Source: Nanobdellota archaeon (GTDB lineage: Archaea > Nanobdellota > Nanobdellia > Pacearchaeales > GW2011-AR1). Taken from it: a stretch of 45,103 bases of DNA. Positions 6,584 to 14,478 of this stretch are shown here, in pieces (the stretch's first letter is position 1; every line of letters starts with the position of its first letter). The notes below the pieces were generated by a model that was not told where the DNA came from, made no database searches, and saw only the letters and a list, made by a program, of their open reading frames with translations. Made by a program: the position numbers and the translations under genes. The stretch spans positions 1 to 45,103 of the forward strand of contig JAUSIT010000034.1 of assembly GCA_030647965.1 (NCBI GenBank), read 5' to 3'.

Positions 6584-7084
6584 ATGGAAAAGAAAGAACA
6601 ATGTTCTGAAGAATGTTTAGAAAAACTTAAATTAGATTATGCAAAATTTCAAGAAAAATATAATTTACCTACATTTGAAAAACTTTCAGAAGATTTTGAA
6701 ATAGAAAAGCTAATTGAAAAAGAATCAATATTTCTTTTAAAAGATATTTCAAAAGTCATATTTGAAAAAATAGGTTTCTATTTAAGAATGCTTGAAAATT
6801 TAGTTAATCCTTCAGGCCATTCAATGTCTATATTTTTAATTTTAAAAAATCTAAATGAAGATGATAAAGAAGAAATAAATAAAATATACAGAAGACTTTC
6901 AAAAATAGAATTAAAAACAATGAAAATTGATTTAGTCCATGATGAAAAAAAAGAAGCAGAATTTATCAAAGAAACCTATAATGAATGGAATGAAATAAAG
7001 CTTCAATTATACAAACTAACAGAAAAATTTGAAAAAGGCTTTGAAGAAAACAACAAACCAGCAAAAAATGATTATTTTGGGTAA
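6584..7084 (+). CDS. Charged helical protein, unrecognised
   Basis: This 166-residue protein is predicted almost wholly alpha-helical, with acidic and lysine-rich heptad-like stretches (residues 1-60 and 85-150) and one uncharged centre (VNPSGHSMSIFLILKNL). Two cysteines sit near the N terminus. There is no signal or membrane segment. A TATA box ATTTATAAAT lies 21-30 bp before the ATG, so the mRNA is leaderless. It is convergent with pheT, the stop codons being one base apart. No function can be assigned. Confidence 0.6.
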   Translation: MEKKEQCSEECLEKLKLDYAKFQEKYNLPTFEKLSEDFEIEKLIEKESIFLLKDISKVIFEKIGFYLRMLENLVNPSGHSMSIFLILKNLNEDDKEEINKIYRRLSKIELKTMKIDLVHDEKKEAEFIKETYNEWNEIKLQLYKLTEKFEKGFEENNKPAKNDYFG

Positions 7085-7085
7085 A

Positions 7086-8717
7086 TCACAAGCTCAAAAA
7101 TCCAATATTCAGTTCAAATGCAGAAACAGGCATTTTTAATTTCCAGTTGCTTAAAACTCTTGGAGCAACTTCTCCGATAATTCCTATTTCAAAATTATCT
7201 ACAAATATCTTTGCACTTCTGCCAGGGATAAAATTAAAATTATCAAATTGTTCTAACCTATATGATTTATCCAGCATTTTAAATAAATAATCTAAAACAG
7301 ATTTTAATTCTGTAAAATTAACACTATCATGGCTCAAGGCAACACATAATCTTTCTTTTTCTTCTACACCATTTGAATTGCTCTTATCTAAAGAAAAAAC
7401 CTTTCCAATTTCAAACATTTTTTGAGGATATGCAGAATCAGAATTTTCAGATAAAATCTTTAATAAATTTGAAGCTAAATCCATTCTTAAGACATTATAC
7501 TCTGTTTTTGAATTTTCAATTTCAATAAAATCTTTAAAATCATAATTCATTTTTTTAATATCATCTTTTATAGCCAAATGAAATGAAGAAACTTCAAGAA
7601 GATTTAATCCAACTAAAATTTCTCTAATAATATTTTTCAAAACTTCTCTTTTATCTTCTTCTCCAACAGTTGAAATTTTAGGAAGCTCTGCATTAAAATT
7701 TTCATAACCATAGCCAATTGCAACTTCTTCTGCAATATCAACCCAGTGTAAAATATCTGCCCTGTATGCAGGAATTAAAACCTCTCCTTTTTCATATTCC
7801 AAACCCATTTTTTGCAAATATTTAATAAAATCTTTTTCATTTAAATTTAATCCAAGAGTTTTATTTATATCAGAAAGATTAACTTTTATTTTTTCTGGCT
7901 TTAAATCAGGAGAAATAAAATTTTCTGAATCCTGAATTTCCATTGCATAAATCTGCCCGCCCATGTCTGCCAAAGTAGAAGCAATAATATTAATTGTTTT
8001 TTTAAGATAAACTAAATTTGAACCAGAGCATTCAATAAAAACTTCTTTTGTATTCTCATCTATTTTTCCTGTTTCTCTTGAATTTATAATTGGAGGCATA
8101 CTTAAAACCTTATTATTAGCATCAATAAAAACAGGATATAAATCATAACCTTCAAGCAAAAAGGCATAATCTCTTCCAGTAGGATGCTGTCTTAGTATCT
8201 GAGCTCCTGTTAATTCTTTGTCAAATTCTAAAGGAATAAATTTTATTTCATCTGGTTTTTTTGCAGTATATCTTATTGGAAGTTTTATTTTTTCCAAAGG
8301 ATAAATTCCAATTGCAAGTTTTTTTCTTTTTCTTCCTAAAGTTAAATGTAATTTTTCTTGAATATCAATAATCTCTTTTATTTTTTCATTATCTAATTTC
8401 AAACCCTTAACAATCGCACAAGCAGTATAAGGTCTTACAGATTTCACAGGCTTTTCAATTTTTACAACATAATCTTTCAAAGGTTTATTTACATTATATT
8501 CTGCAAATTTCTTTTTTCCCAAATACTGAAGCAAAGATCTGCAAAAGCCCTGATATGAAAGCAAATCAGGCCTGTTTGGAAAAACCTCAATAGATATTTC
8601 ATTATCAGAAACACTTTCAACAGGAGTTCCCATCATAGTAATAGTATTATCCATTTCTTTGTCCATCTTGCCAACTTTCTTTTCAAATTGTTTTTTGTCT
8701 ATTGTTAGTATTGTCAT
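7086..8717 (-). CDS. pheT: Phenylalanyl-tRNA synthetase beta subunit, archaeal type
   Basis: This 543-residue protein has the short archaeal/eukaryotic form, without the bacterial N-terminal EMAP-like and C-terminal anticodon-binding extensions. The B1-like start TILTIDKKQFEKKVGK, the motif SIEVFPNRPDLLSYQG, the B3/B4 editing region around RETGKIDENTKEVFIECSG, the B5 region KVNLSDINKTLGLNL with IPAYRADILHWVDIAEE, and the catalytic-like core ending with RSAKIFVDNFEIGIIGEV are all recognisable in order. It pairs with PheS, encoded 345 bp upstream in the same operon, to charge tRNA-Phe. Its start overlaps the preceding membrane-protein gene by 35 bp, which suggests coupled translation. Confidence 0.95.
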   Translation of the reverse strand: MTILTIDKKQFEKKVGKMDKEMDNTITMMGTPVESVSDNEISIEVFPNRPDLLSYQGFCRSLLQYLGKKKFAEYNVNKPLKDYVVKIEKPVKSVRPYTACAIVKGLKLDNEKIKEIIDIQEKLHLTLGRKRKKLAIGIYPLEKIKLPIRYTAKKPDEIKFIPLEFDKELTGAQILRQHPTGRDYAFLLEGYDLYPVFIDANNKVLSMPPIINSRETGKIDENTKEVFIECSGSNLVYLKKTINIIASTLADMGGQIYAMEIQDSENFISPDLKPEKIKVNLSDINKTLGLNLNEKDFIKYLQKMGLEYEKGEVLIPAYRADILHWVDIAEEVAIGYGYENFNAELPKISTVGEEDKREVLKNIIREILVGLNLLEVSSFHLAIKDDIKKMNYDFKDFIEIENSKTEYNVLRMDLASNLLKILSENSDSAYPQKMFEIGKVFSLDKSNSNGVEEKERLCVALSHDSVNFTELKSVLDYLFKMLDKSYRLEQFDNFNFIPGRSAKIFVDNFEIGIIGEVAPRVLSNWKLKMPVSAFELNIGFLSL

Positions 8718-8916
8718 TTTTCATTTTTATAAATCCAATTTCAGTTTTTTTATCTATGTTAAATAATGCTTTCCATAAAATTATTTCAGAACCTGCTACA
8801 AATAAAGTTATTGAAATTAATGCAGTAGTATCTGTGGGAGAGCCAACTAATTTCCAAAGAGCTACTCCTACAATTAAACAAATTATTATCCAAAATATTA
8901 TATCTTCTGTTTTCAT
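8683..8916 (-). CDS. Small two-helix membrane protein within the pheS-pheT operon
   Basis: From the ATG at 8916 the protein has 77 residues, with two transmembrane helices (IIFWIIICLIVGVALWKLV and a second around TALISITLFVAGSEIILW) and a charged C terminus (KMKNDNTNNRQKTI). The start is preceded by AGGTAATAAA, with the upstream smORF stop only four bases away; a start at 8937 would overlap that smORF. The last 35 bases overlap pheT in another frame. I know of no functional link between PheRS and such a protein; it may simply share the transcript. Confidence 0.55.
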   Translation of the reverse strand: MKTEDIIFWIIICLIVGVALWKLVGSPTDTTALISITLFVAGSEIILWKALFNIDKKTEIGFIKMKNDNTNNRQKTI

Positions 8917-8920
8917 TTTA

Positions 8921-8995
8921 TTACCTAAAAAGGACATACAGCCCTAAAGCAACCAGCCCGATTACTATTATCCAAATTATTGTATCTATTTCCAT
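8921..8995 (-). CDS. 24-residue single-helix membrane peptide
   Basis: ATG at 8995 to TAA at 8921 encodes MEIDTIIWIIVIGLVALGLY followed by VLFR: an acidic start, one hydrophobic helix and a terminal Arg, which is a plausible single-pass membrane microprotein. It sits between pheS and the next membrane-protein gene, with tight spacing (66 bp after pheS, 4 bp before the next ATG). A frame this short could arise by chance, so the call rests on composition and tight packing. Confidence 0.4.
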   Translation of the reverse strand: MEIDTIIWIIVIGLVALGLYVLFR

Positions 8996-9061
8996 GTCAT
9001 TTTTTCCAGAACTTCCCATTCTGAAATTTGTCCTCTACAAATGAAGAATTGAAATTTTGCT

Positions 9062-10597
9062 TCATCTTTTCCAAAATTTCATATCTCTTAATTTAGCTAT
9101 ATCATTTTTGTATATTTCTCTGAAATCAGTTATATTAAAAAATTCCATTAAAATCCTGTCAAATCCCGGGCCCCATGCTAAAACCGGTATATGTCTTCCA
9201 AAAATAGGAATAGTAACTTCTGGTCTAAACATTCCTGCTCCGCCAAGCTCAACCCATTTTTTATGAATAGGATGAAATATATCTATTTCCAAACTAGGTT
9301 CTGTATATGGAAAATAAGCAGGCCTTATTCTAATTTTTTCATAGCCCATTTTTTTGAAAAAATCTTTTAAATATCCAAGTAATTGCCTAAAATTAGCATT
9401 TTCATCAACAACAATTCCTTCTGTTTGATTAAATTCAACTCCATGACTCCAGTCAACAGTTTCATTTCTAAAACACTTTCCAAGAGCAAAATACTTTGAA
9501 GGATATTCTTTATTTTCAGCTATTTTTTTTAGTGTCTGAATTGACAAGCAAGTTGTATGAGTTCTTAATAAAACCTTTTTTGCATCTTTTTCATTCCAAT
9601 TATACTGCCAGCCCTTGCTTCCATCCATACCATTTTCATGTGCTTTTTTTATTGATTCAACTATTTTTTTATCAGGAAGTTTTGCTTCAATTCCTTTAAT
9701 AAAAAATGTATCTTGCATTTCCCTTACAGGATGGTCTTGTGCAGTAAATAAAGCATCAAAATTCCAAAATCCAGAAACAACCATATTATTATAAGGCATT
9801 TCTTTAAATCCCATTTCAATCCATATCTTCTTAGCATATGCTGTTGTCTGATTCACAAAATGTTTTTTACCACCATAAATTCTTGGAACAGGAGAAATAA
9901 CATCATATCTTCTGAATTTTTTTCCTTTCCATGCATTTGTTTTTAAAATTTTAGAGTTTAATTGTTCAATTAAATTTTCATCTAAATTTGACTTAGAAAT
10001 TTCTTTTCCAAGTTCTGTTAATTTTACACTAATTATTCTTTTATCTTCAATAGAAATTATATCTTTTCTTGATTCAAGATTTTTAAAAGCATATTTTTCT
10101 TCAGGTTCTAATAAATCAAATTCAACAGGCAATTTTTCAAGAAATAACTCTTCAAGCATTTTTTTAGTTAATTCTTGTTTGCTTGCAGTTAAAATAATTT
10201 TTCCAGAAGAAATTTCAATAAATGCCTTTTTTTTCAAAACACCAAAAGCAATTCTAAGTTCATTTTCATTTAAATCACAAACTTTTCCAACCTCATCAAG
10301 TTTAATCTCTCTTTTCTTTTCAAGTTCATTCAATAATCTTCTTTCAGGAAGCTGTTTTTTCAAATAATAAATGCCATTAATTCCTGCCTGAATTATTTTT
10401 TTCTCTTTTACATCTAAATCAACAAGTTTTTTATTTTTTAAGAATTCTAAAGCTCTTAAAGTAGTAGTCATATCTGTTCCAGATTTTTCAGAAATCTTAT
10501 CAACCCCAATAAAACTATCAGAAAGATGAGGTAATACTTTTCTCTCTATAGGGGATAAAGATTCTACAAGAGTCTTTTTATCAAATGTTTTATCCAT
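9062..10597 (-). CDS. pheS: Phenylalanyl-tRNA synthetase alpha subunit, archaeal type
   Basis: This 511-residue protein has an N-terminal pair of winged-helix DNA-binding-like domains (IERKVLPHLSD... GTDMTTTLRALEFLK...), as in archaeal and eukaryotic PheS, followed by the class II catalytic core. Motif 1 region: HPVREMQDTFFI. Motif 2: FALGKCFRNETVDWSHGVEF, followed by NQTEG. Motif 3: LAWGPGFDRILM near the C terminus. It binds phenylalanine and ATP and forms the active site of the heterotetramer with PheT, encoded downstream. The start ATG follows a region containing the two-hairpin repeat at 10632-10728. The protein looks complete and functional. Confidence 0.96.
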   Translation of the reverse strand: MDKTFDKKTLVESLSPIERKVLPHLSDSFIGVDKISEKSGTDMTTTLRALEFLKNKKLVDLDVKEKKIIQAGINGIYYLKKQLPERRLLNELEKKREIKLDEVGKVCDLNENELRIAFGVLKKKAFIEISSGKIILTASKQELTKKMLEELFLEKLPVEFDLLEPEEKYAFKNLESRKDIISIEDKRIISVKLTELGKEISKSNLDENLIEQLNSKILKTNAWKGKKFRRYDVISPVPRIYGGKKHFVNQTTAYAKKIWIEMGFKEMPYNNMVVSGFWNFDALFTAQDHPVREMQDTFFIKGIEAKLPDKKIVESIKKAHENGMDGSKGWQYNWNEKDAKKVLLRTHTTCLSIQTLKKIAENKEYPSKYFALGKCFRNETVDWSHGVEFNQTEGIVVDENANFRQLLGYLKDFFKKMGYEKIRIRPAYFPYTEPSLEIDIFHPIHKKWVELGGAGMFRPEVTIPIFGRHIPVLAWGPGFDRILMEFFNITDFREIYKNDIAKLRDMKFWKR

Positions 10598-10631
10598 AAA
10601 ATCCTAAGACTTCGGTTATTTAAAAATCTTG

Positions 10632-10728
10632 TTTAAAGTCAAGGACTTTGAAATTTCCCCTGTCGTAAGCCTTGATTTATTAGGAAAAGTCAAAATTTTC
10701 CTCAAAATTTTGGTCTTTTACTATAAGC
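10632..10728. repeat. Two-hairpin repeat (family 3), copy with extra nested hairpin
   Basis: The first arm TCAAGG...CCTTGA is followed by the conserved linker TTAGGAAAAG, then a second arm AAAAG...CTTTT and TACTATAAG. The loop of the second arm carries an additional AAAATTTT/AAAATTTT palindrome not present in the copies at 15861 and 41297. It lies between the 3' end of the HEPN gene and the start of pheS. Confidence 0.55.
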
Positions 10729-10755
10729 TAATTAATTTTAATCTAATCTTCTTAA

Positions 10756-11346
10756 TTATTTTAAAGTAAGGATTTTTCTTATTTCTTCATTAAATTTTTT
10801 TGCTCTATTCAATGAAGTTTCTGCTTTATTCTGCATTGCAATTTCCCCCATTTCATAAGTAAATTTTCCCCTTTTATCTTTTTCATAAGAATAATCTTCA
10901 ATAAGAGATTTTGCTTTTTCTTTTCCGAGAATTTCAGAAGCTTCTTCTCCTGCTTCTTTGAATTCTTCAACTAGACTTTTTTGTATCTTCCCAGTTAAAT
11001 AAAAATAATAAACTAAGGCATTAAAAGTAATTAAATGAATTGAAGCACTATCTGTTTTAATTTTAATACCTTCATGTTCTAACAATGCTCGAGCCATATA
11101 AAACATAGAGTAATAACTTGCATTAACTACCCATAAAAATCCATTAAAGTTCGGAAATCCTATTGCTTTTTGAATATTTTTATTTGTTGAAACTTCAAAT
11201 AGAAGTTTGGCAGAATCCAGAGAATTATTTGCATTATTAATAAAAAAATTTTCAAATTTGCCTAATTTTTCTTTTACAAGAGAATTATCATTAAGGAATC
11301 TTCTAATATTTCCTTTAATTATTTCAATTTCTTTATTGTCTAGCAT
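10756..11346 (-). CDS. HEPN-domain protein of an MNT/HEPN module
   Basis: This 196-residue helical protein has the HEPN core NASYYSMFYMARALLEHEG in the middle and a later basic segment EKDKRGKFTYEMGE that would carry the second half of the active site. In MNT/HEPN toxin-antitoxin systems the HEPN protein is an RNase toxin, and the nucleotidyltransferase neutralises it, often by adding AMP to a tyrosine. It overlaps the upstream MNT gene by 14 bp, so the two are co-translated. The strict R-x4-H motif is not obvious, so whether this copy is an active nuclease is uncertain. Confidence 0.75.
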   Translation of the reverse strand: MLDNKEIEIIKGNIRRFLNDNSLVKEKLGKFENFFINNANNSLDSAKLLFEVSTNKNIQKAIGFPNFNGFLWVVNASYYSMFYMARALLEHEGIKIKTDSASIHLITFNALVYYFYLTGKIQKSLVEEFKEAGEEASEILGKEKAKSLIEDYSYEKDKRGKFTYEMGEIAMQNKAETSLNRAKKFNEEIRKILTLK

Positions 11347-11926
11347 TTTTTAATATCCTATAATAATTCTCTGCCCCAAATAGCAGAATATGTTTATTTA
11401 ATGTTTCATTGAAAAGATTAATACTATCTCTTTTATTTATCATTTCATAAGCACTTTCTGCAGAGATTATATTAATATCAAATTTTTTTGAAAAATTAGA
11501 AGCAATATTTTCAACAATTCTTTCAATTTCATTTATTTTTTCTTTTTCTTGAATTATTAGAAGAATATCTATATCCCTTGATTCTTTTGATTCAACTAAA
11601 GAGCCAAATACTAAAAATACAAAAAAGTCAATATTCATCTTGTCTAAAACATCATTAGTAAATAAGTTAATTGTCTTATTTTTAAGAAATTTATTAGTTC
11701 TCAATGATTCTATATAAGCAATATGCTGTGAATCTCCCCTATAATTTAATGATAATAATTTTTTATTATCTTTTATTAAAAGATTTTCATCCATAAGAGC
11801 ATTAATTGACCTATGAACTAAAGGATAAGCTTTATTTATTATTTTAGATATTTGCTTTATGCTGAATTTTTCATTTATTTTTGAAACAAATACTTTCATT
11901 ATTTCTATTTGAGTTTTTGTAAACAT
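11333..11926 (-). CDS. wHTH-nucleotidyltransferase (MNT) antitoxin
   Basis: This 197-residue protein has an N-terminal winged helix (KVFVSKINEKFSIKQISKII ... LVHRSINALMDENLLIK, residues 8-55), then a minimal nucleotidyltransferase domain with the signature FGSLVESKESRDIDILLII (GS...DxD, residues about 107-125). Fusion of a winged helix to MNT is common in archaeal MNT/HEPN pairs and lets the antitoxin bind its own promoter. A large inverted repeat lies directly upstream (11935-11974). It forms an operon with the HEPN gene. Confidence 0.82.
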   Translation of the reverse strand: MFTKTQIEIMKVFVSKINEKFSIKQISKIINKAYPLVHRSINALMDENLLIKDNKKLLSLNYRGDSQHIAYIESLRTNKFLKNKTINLFTNDVLDKMNIDFFVFLVFGSLVESKESRDIDILLIIQEKEKINEIERIVENIASNFSKKFDINIISAESAYEMINKRDSINLFNETLNKHILLFGAENYYRILKNARQ

Positions 11927-11934
11927 TTTTTAAG

Positions 11935-11982
11935 TATAACCTTTTAGGTATAACTATATACCTTTTAAGTTATATATAAACT
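11935..11982 (-). promoter_or_regulatory. TATA box with overlapping inverted-repeat operator of the MNT/HEPN operon
   Basis: TATAACCTTTTAGGTATA (11935-11952) is an imperfect inverted copy of TATACCTTTTAAGTTATA (11957-11974), spaced by four bases. The distal half overlaps a TATA box (TTTATATATAAC on the minus strand, 11969-11981). The site lies between TATA box and the ATG at 11926, suited to autorepression by the winged-helix MNT protein. Confidence 0.6.
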
Positions 11983-12034
11983 TTCCTAGTATTATGCATT
12001 CTAATAACTTTTAAAATTAGAAAAATAGATTAAT

Positions 12035-13771
12035 TCAATACAATATATTATGTATATTTTTCAACTTCTGTATATGCTTTTTCTTGTCTATTTCAAGATT
12101 TCTAGAACTCTCATTTATTATTTGTGAAAGCTCTTCTCCCGCAATTACCTTAGGTAAAATAACATAATCTGCCCCTTTAGCATATAAACCTAAAGCATCA
12201 TCAATTTTATCTGCAGTTAAAATTACTTTTGTTTTACGATTTTTATGCTTTATTTTTTTTAATAAAAATAAGTTGTCCTCTTCATTTGGAAGAGTGCTTA
12301 TTACTAAATTAAATTTTTCAAGTTCAAGATTATCCAAAATTTCAGGACTGCTTAAATCCCCATAAATACACGAAATCTTTTTCTTTATTAAAGAATTAAC
12401 TATTTCAGGATTATGATCAATAACAATAATGTCATCTTTATCTTTAATTAATTCTTTAAGCAAAACGCTTCCCATTCTATGGCATCCTATAAGCAAAACC
12501 GTTTTCTCTTTTTTATCAATATATTCTAAATTTTCTTTAACAGGTAAAAATCTAAGCATTTTAAGTGGCTTTCTAAAAAATAAATACAAATGATTTTCAT
12601 ATTTTATAGAATAACTTGTTAAAGTAATACTAATCATAGTAACTAAAACTATTGCTGAAAAACTAGTAGAATCAAAAACATTAAAACTCAAACCAATCAT
12701 TCCAATTATTAAAGAAAATTCGGATAGCTGTCCAAGAGATAGTGCAGTCAAAAAGCTTGTTTTAGGCCTATAGCCAGACACTCTTAACAAAATTAGGGTA
12801 ATGAATGGCTTTACTAAAATCGCCCCTAAAAACATAAATATCAATAAATTAAATGTTGAAGAAATATTAGTCAAAACAATTTGCATTCCCAAAGAAACAA
12901 AAAATAAAATTGCAAAAAAGTCTCTTAATGAAGAAATTCTAGATTCTAATTCTAATTTAAACTGTGAATTTGCAAGAGAAATCCCTGCAATAAATGCTCC
13001 AATTACAATTGATAAATTAAAAAAATATGCAAGAAGAACAAATAAAAATAAAACAGCTAAAGAAGATAATAACAATAATTCCAAAGAACGAGCTGCAAAT
13101 CTAAATAATTTATTTAAAACAAATAAATGCAAAATAAATGCAATTGCAATGATAGATAATAATTTTAACAAAGCCCCAACAACCAAAGATATTGAAACAT
13201 CATTAGACATTAAGATAGCAACAGCAAAAATAGCAAATAAATCCTGCAAAAGCAAAATTCCAAGAATTAATCTTCCATGCATTGTTACTAATTCATTTTT
13301 ATCAGAAAGTAATTTAACAACAACCATTGTTGAGCTAAATGCTAAAATAATTCCAATATAAACAGATTGGATTAAATTTAAATTAATTAATTTTCCTGCA
13401 AAAAAAGCAATTAAAAAAACTAAAATAACCTGAAAAAATCCAATTAAAAATATTTTCTTTAAATTAGCTTCTTTAATTTTCTTAAATGAAATTTCAAGTC
13501 CTGCTGTAAAAAGCAAAAATGCAATTCCAATTTCAGAAAAAGCATATATCAAAGAAGTATTTTTTACAAGCCCAAAAACAAGAGGCCCTGCAATCAAACC
13601 AGTTATTACATAAGCAGGAATTAAAGGTTGTTTTAAACTTCTAGCAATAAACGCAAAAATAGCAGATATAATTAAAATCATTGCAATATCAAATATAATT
13701 GATTTATCTGCAGGAAGAGTATTAAGATTAGAAGTTAGTTGCAAAAATCCTGTTATCCAATCACCTACCAT
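12035..13771 (-). CDS. Kef-type monovalent cation/proton antiporter with RCK (TrkA-N) domain
   Basis: This 578-residue protein has about 12 transmembrane helices (residues 20-400) of the CPA2 Na+/K+:H+ exchanger type, including the segments FLLFTAGLEISFKKIKE and VLAFSSTMVV-like ILAFSSTMVVVKLLSDK. A cytosolic Rossmann domain follows (LIGCHRMGSVLLKEL, then VIDHNPEIVNSL and YGDLSSPEIL), the nucleotide-binding RCK_N domain that gates such transporters. The C terminus is short, without an obvious RCK_C. It probably exports K+ or Na+ in exchange for protons at the plasma membrane. The gene stands alone, with its own leader, upstream of the MNT operon. Confidence 0.88.
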   Translation of the reverse strand: MVGDWITGFLQLTSNLNTLPADKSIIFDIAMILIISAIFAFIARSLKQPLIPAYVITGLIAGPLVFGLVKNTSLIYAFSEIGIAFLLFTAGLEISFKKIKEANLKKIFLIGFFQVILVFLIAFFAGKLINLNLIQSVYIGIILAFSSTMVVVKLLSDKNELVTMHGRLILGILLLQDLFAIFAVAILMSNDVSISLVVGALLKLLSIIAIAFILHLFVLNKLFRFAARSLELLLLSSLAVLFLFVLLAYFFNLSIVIGAFIAGISLANSQFKLELESRISSLRDFFAILFFVSLGMQIVLTNISSTFNLLIFMFLGAILVKPFITLILLRVSGYRPKTSFLTALSLGQLSEFSLIIGMIGLSFNVFDSTSFSAIVLVTMISITLTSYSIKYENHLYLFFRKPLKMLRFLPVKENLEYIDKKEKTVLLIGCHRMGSVLLKELIKDKDDIIVIDHNPEIVNSLIKKKISCIYGDLSSPEILDNLELEKFNLVISTLPNEEDNLFLLKKIKHKNRKTKVILTADKIDDALGLYAKGADYVILPKVIAGEELSQIINESSRNLEIDKKKHIQKLKNIHNILY

Positions 13772-13816
13772 TTTCTATAAGATATAATACAAAAATCTAT
13801 TTTTATATGTTTTGTG

Positions 13817-14464
13817 TCAGCTAAAATCAACAGCATCTCTTACTTGCTCACTAGACATACCTAAACTAAATAAAAATGCCTTTAGCTCATTCTCGCTTCT
13901 TAACTGACTTTCATTTTCAGCAAAACTTGCTATTTTTATTTTGCACTCTGCTTTTCTGCATACTTTTATATTTTGCATGATTTTTGCCAAAAGCAAGGAT
14001 TTTTCTTTTCCTTCTAACTTCAGAATATCTGAAAAATTAATTACAATTGAAATATTTTTTTCTCTTGCTTCTTTTGCAACAACATGATTTAATCCAGAAT
14101 CTCTTTGCTTAACGCCATCTCTAAAATGCCCTCTTTCAGGAGAAACCAGATAATCGATTTTGCATGTTTCAATTATTCTTCTGTTAAAATCATCATCTTT
14201 TCCCAAAATAGCAATCTTTTTCTTGCTCAAACTGGATGTAATCCTTTGGGTCGTTCCCAGTTTGAGGCTTGAAAAATCCCCGTTAACTTGAGTTTGGGAT
14301 TTTTCATTATGTCCTTTTAAAAATTCAATAATCTTTCTAATTTCTTTTTCATCAGAATCAATCAAATATCCATCAAAATCTTCTTTTAGCTCATTTTTTG
14401 ATTTTACTTTCTGAAAAATTAATATTCCTTTTTCTTTCTTAAGCGGTTGTAAAATTATGTCCAT
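13817..14464 (-). CDS. rnp3: RNase P protein component 3 (Rpp30), with an inserted palindromic-element segment
   Basis: This 215-residue TIM-barrel-like subunit of archaeal RNase P, which matures tRNA 5' ends, has recognisable family features in the second half: LVSPERGHFRDGVKQRDSGL, NHVVAKEAREKNISIVINFS and the C-terminal ELKAFLFSLGMSSEQVRDAV. Residues about 52-80 are unlike Rpp30: a polar Ser/Gln/Thr stretch encoded by two DNA hairpins (14226-14306) related to an insertion in argS. It falls between an early helix (RKIIEFLKG) and the strand KKIAILGKDDDF, a place that could loop out. The frame is intact on both sides. The gene lies just downstream of the UMP kinase gene (14 bp gap). Confidence 0.85.
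   Translation of the reverse strand: MDIILQPLKKEKGILIFQKVKSKNELKEDFDGYLIDSDEKEIRKIIEFLKGHNEKSQTQVNGDFSSLKLGTTQRITSSLSKKKIAILGKDDDFNRRIIETCKIDYLVSPERGHFRDGVKQRDSGLNHVVAKEAREKNISIVINFSDILKLEGKEKSLLLAKIMQNIKVCRKAECKIKIASFAENESQLRSENELKAFLFSLGMSSEQVRDAVDFS
14226..14306 (-). repeat. In-frame palindromic element inside rnp3
   Basis: Two hairpins occupy this stretch: AAAAATCCC/GGGATTTTT (14272-14280 with 14296-14304) and TCAAACTGG/CCAGTTTGA (14227-14235 with 14257-14265), joined by the linker AAGCCTC on the coding strand. The loop of the second begins GGAACGA. The same linker, loop and hairpin order occur at 42478-42585 in argS. Translated here it gives about 28 residues, starting NEKSQTQVNGDFSSLKLGTT. 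Confidence 0.75.
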
Positions 14465-14478
14465 AAATTTTCTCCATT

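Noticed and set aside
12801-13361. 186-codon plus-strand frame
   Set aside because: It is antisense to the Kef-type antiporter, has composition of an AT-rich shadow frame, and shows no domain or start signal.
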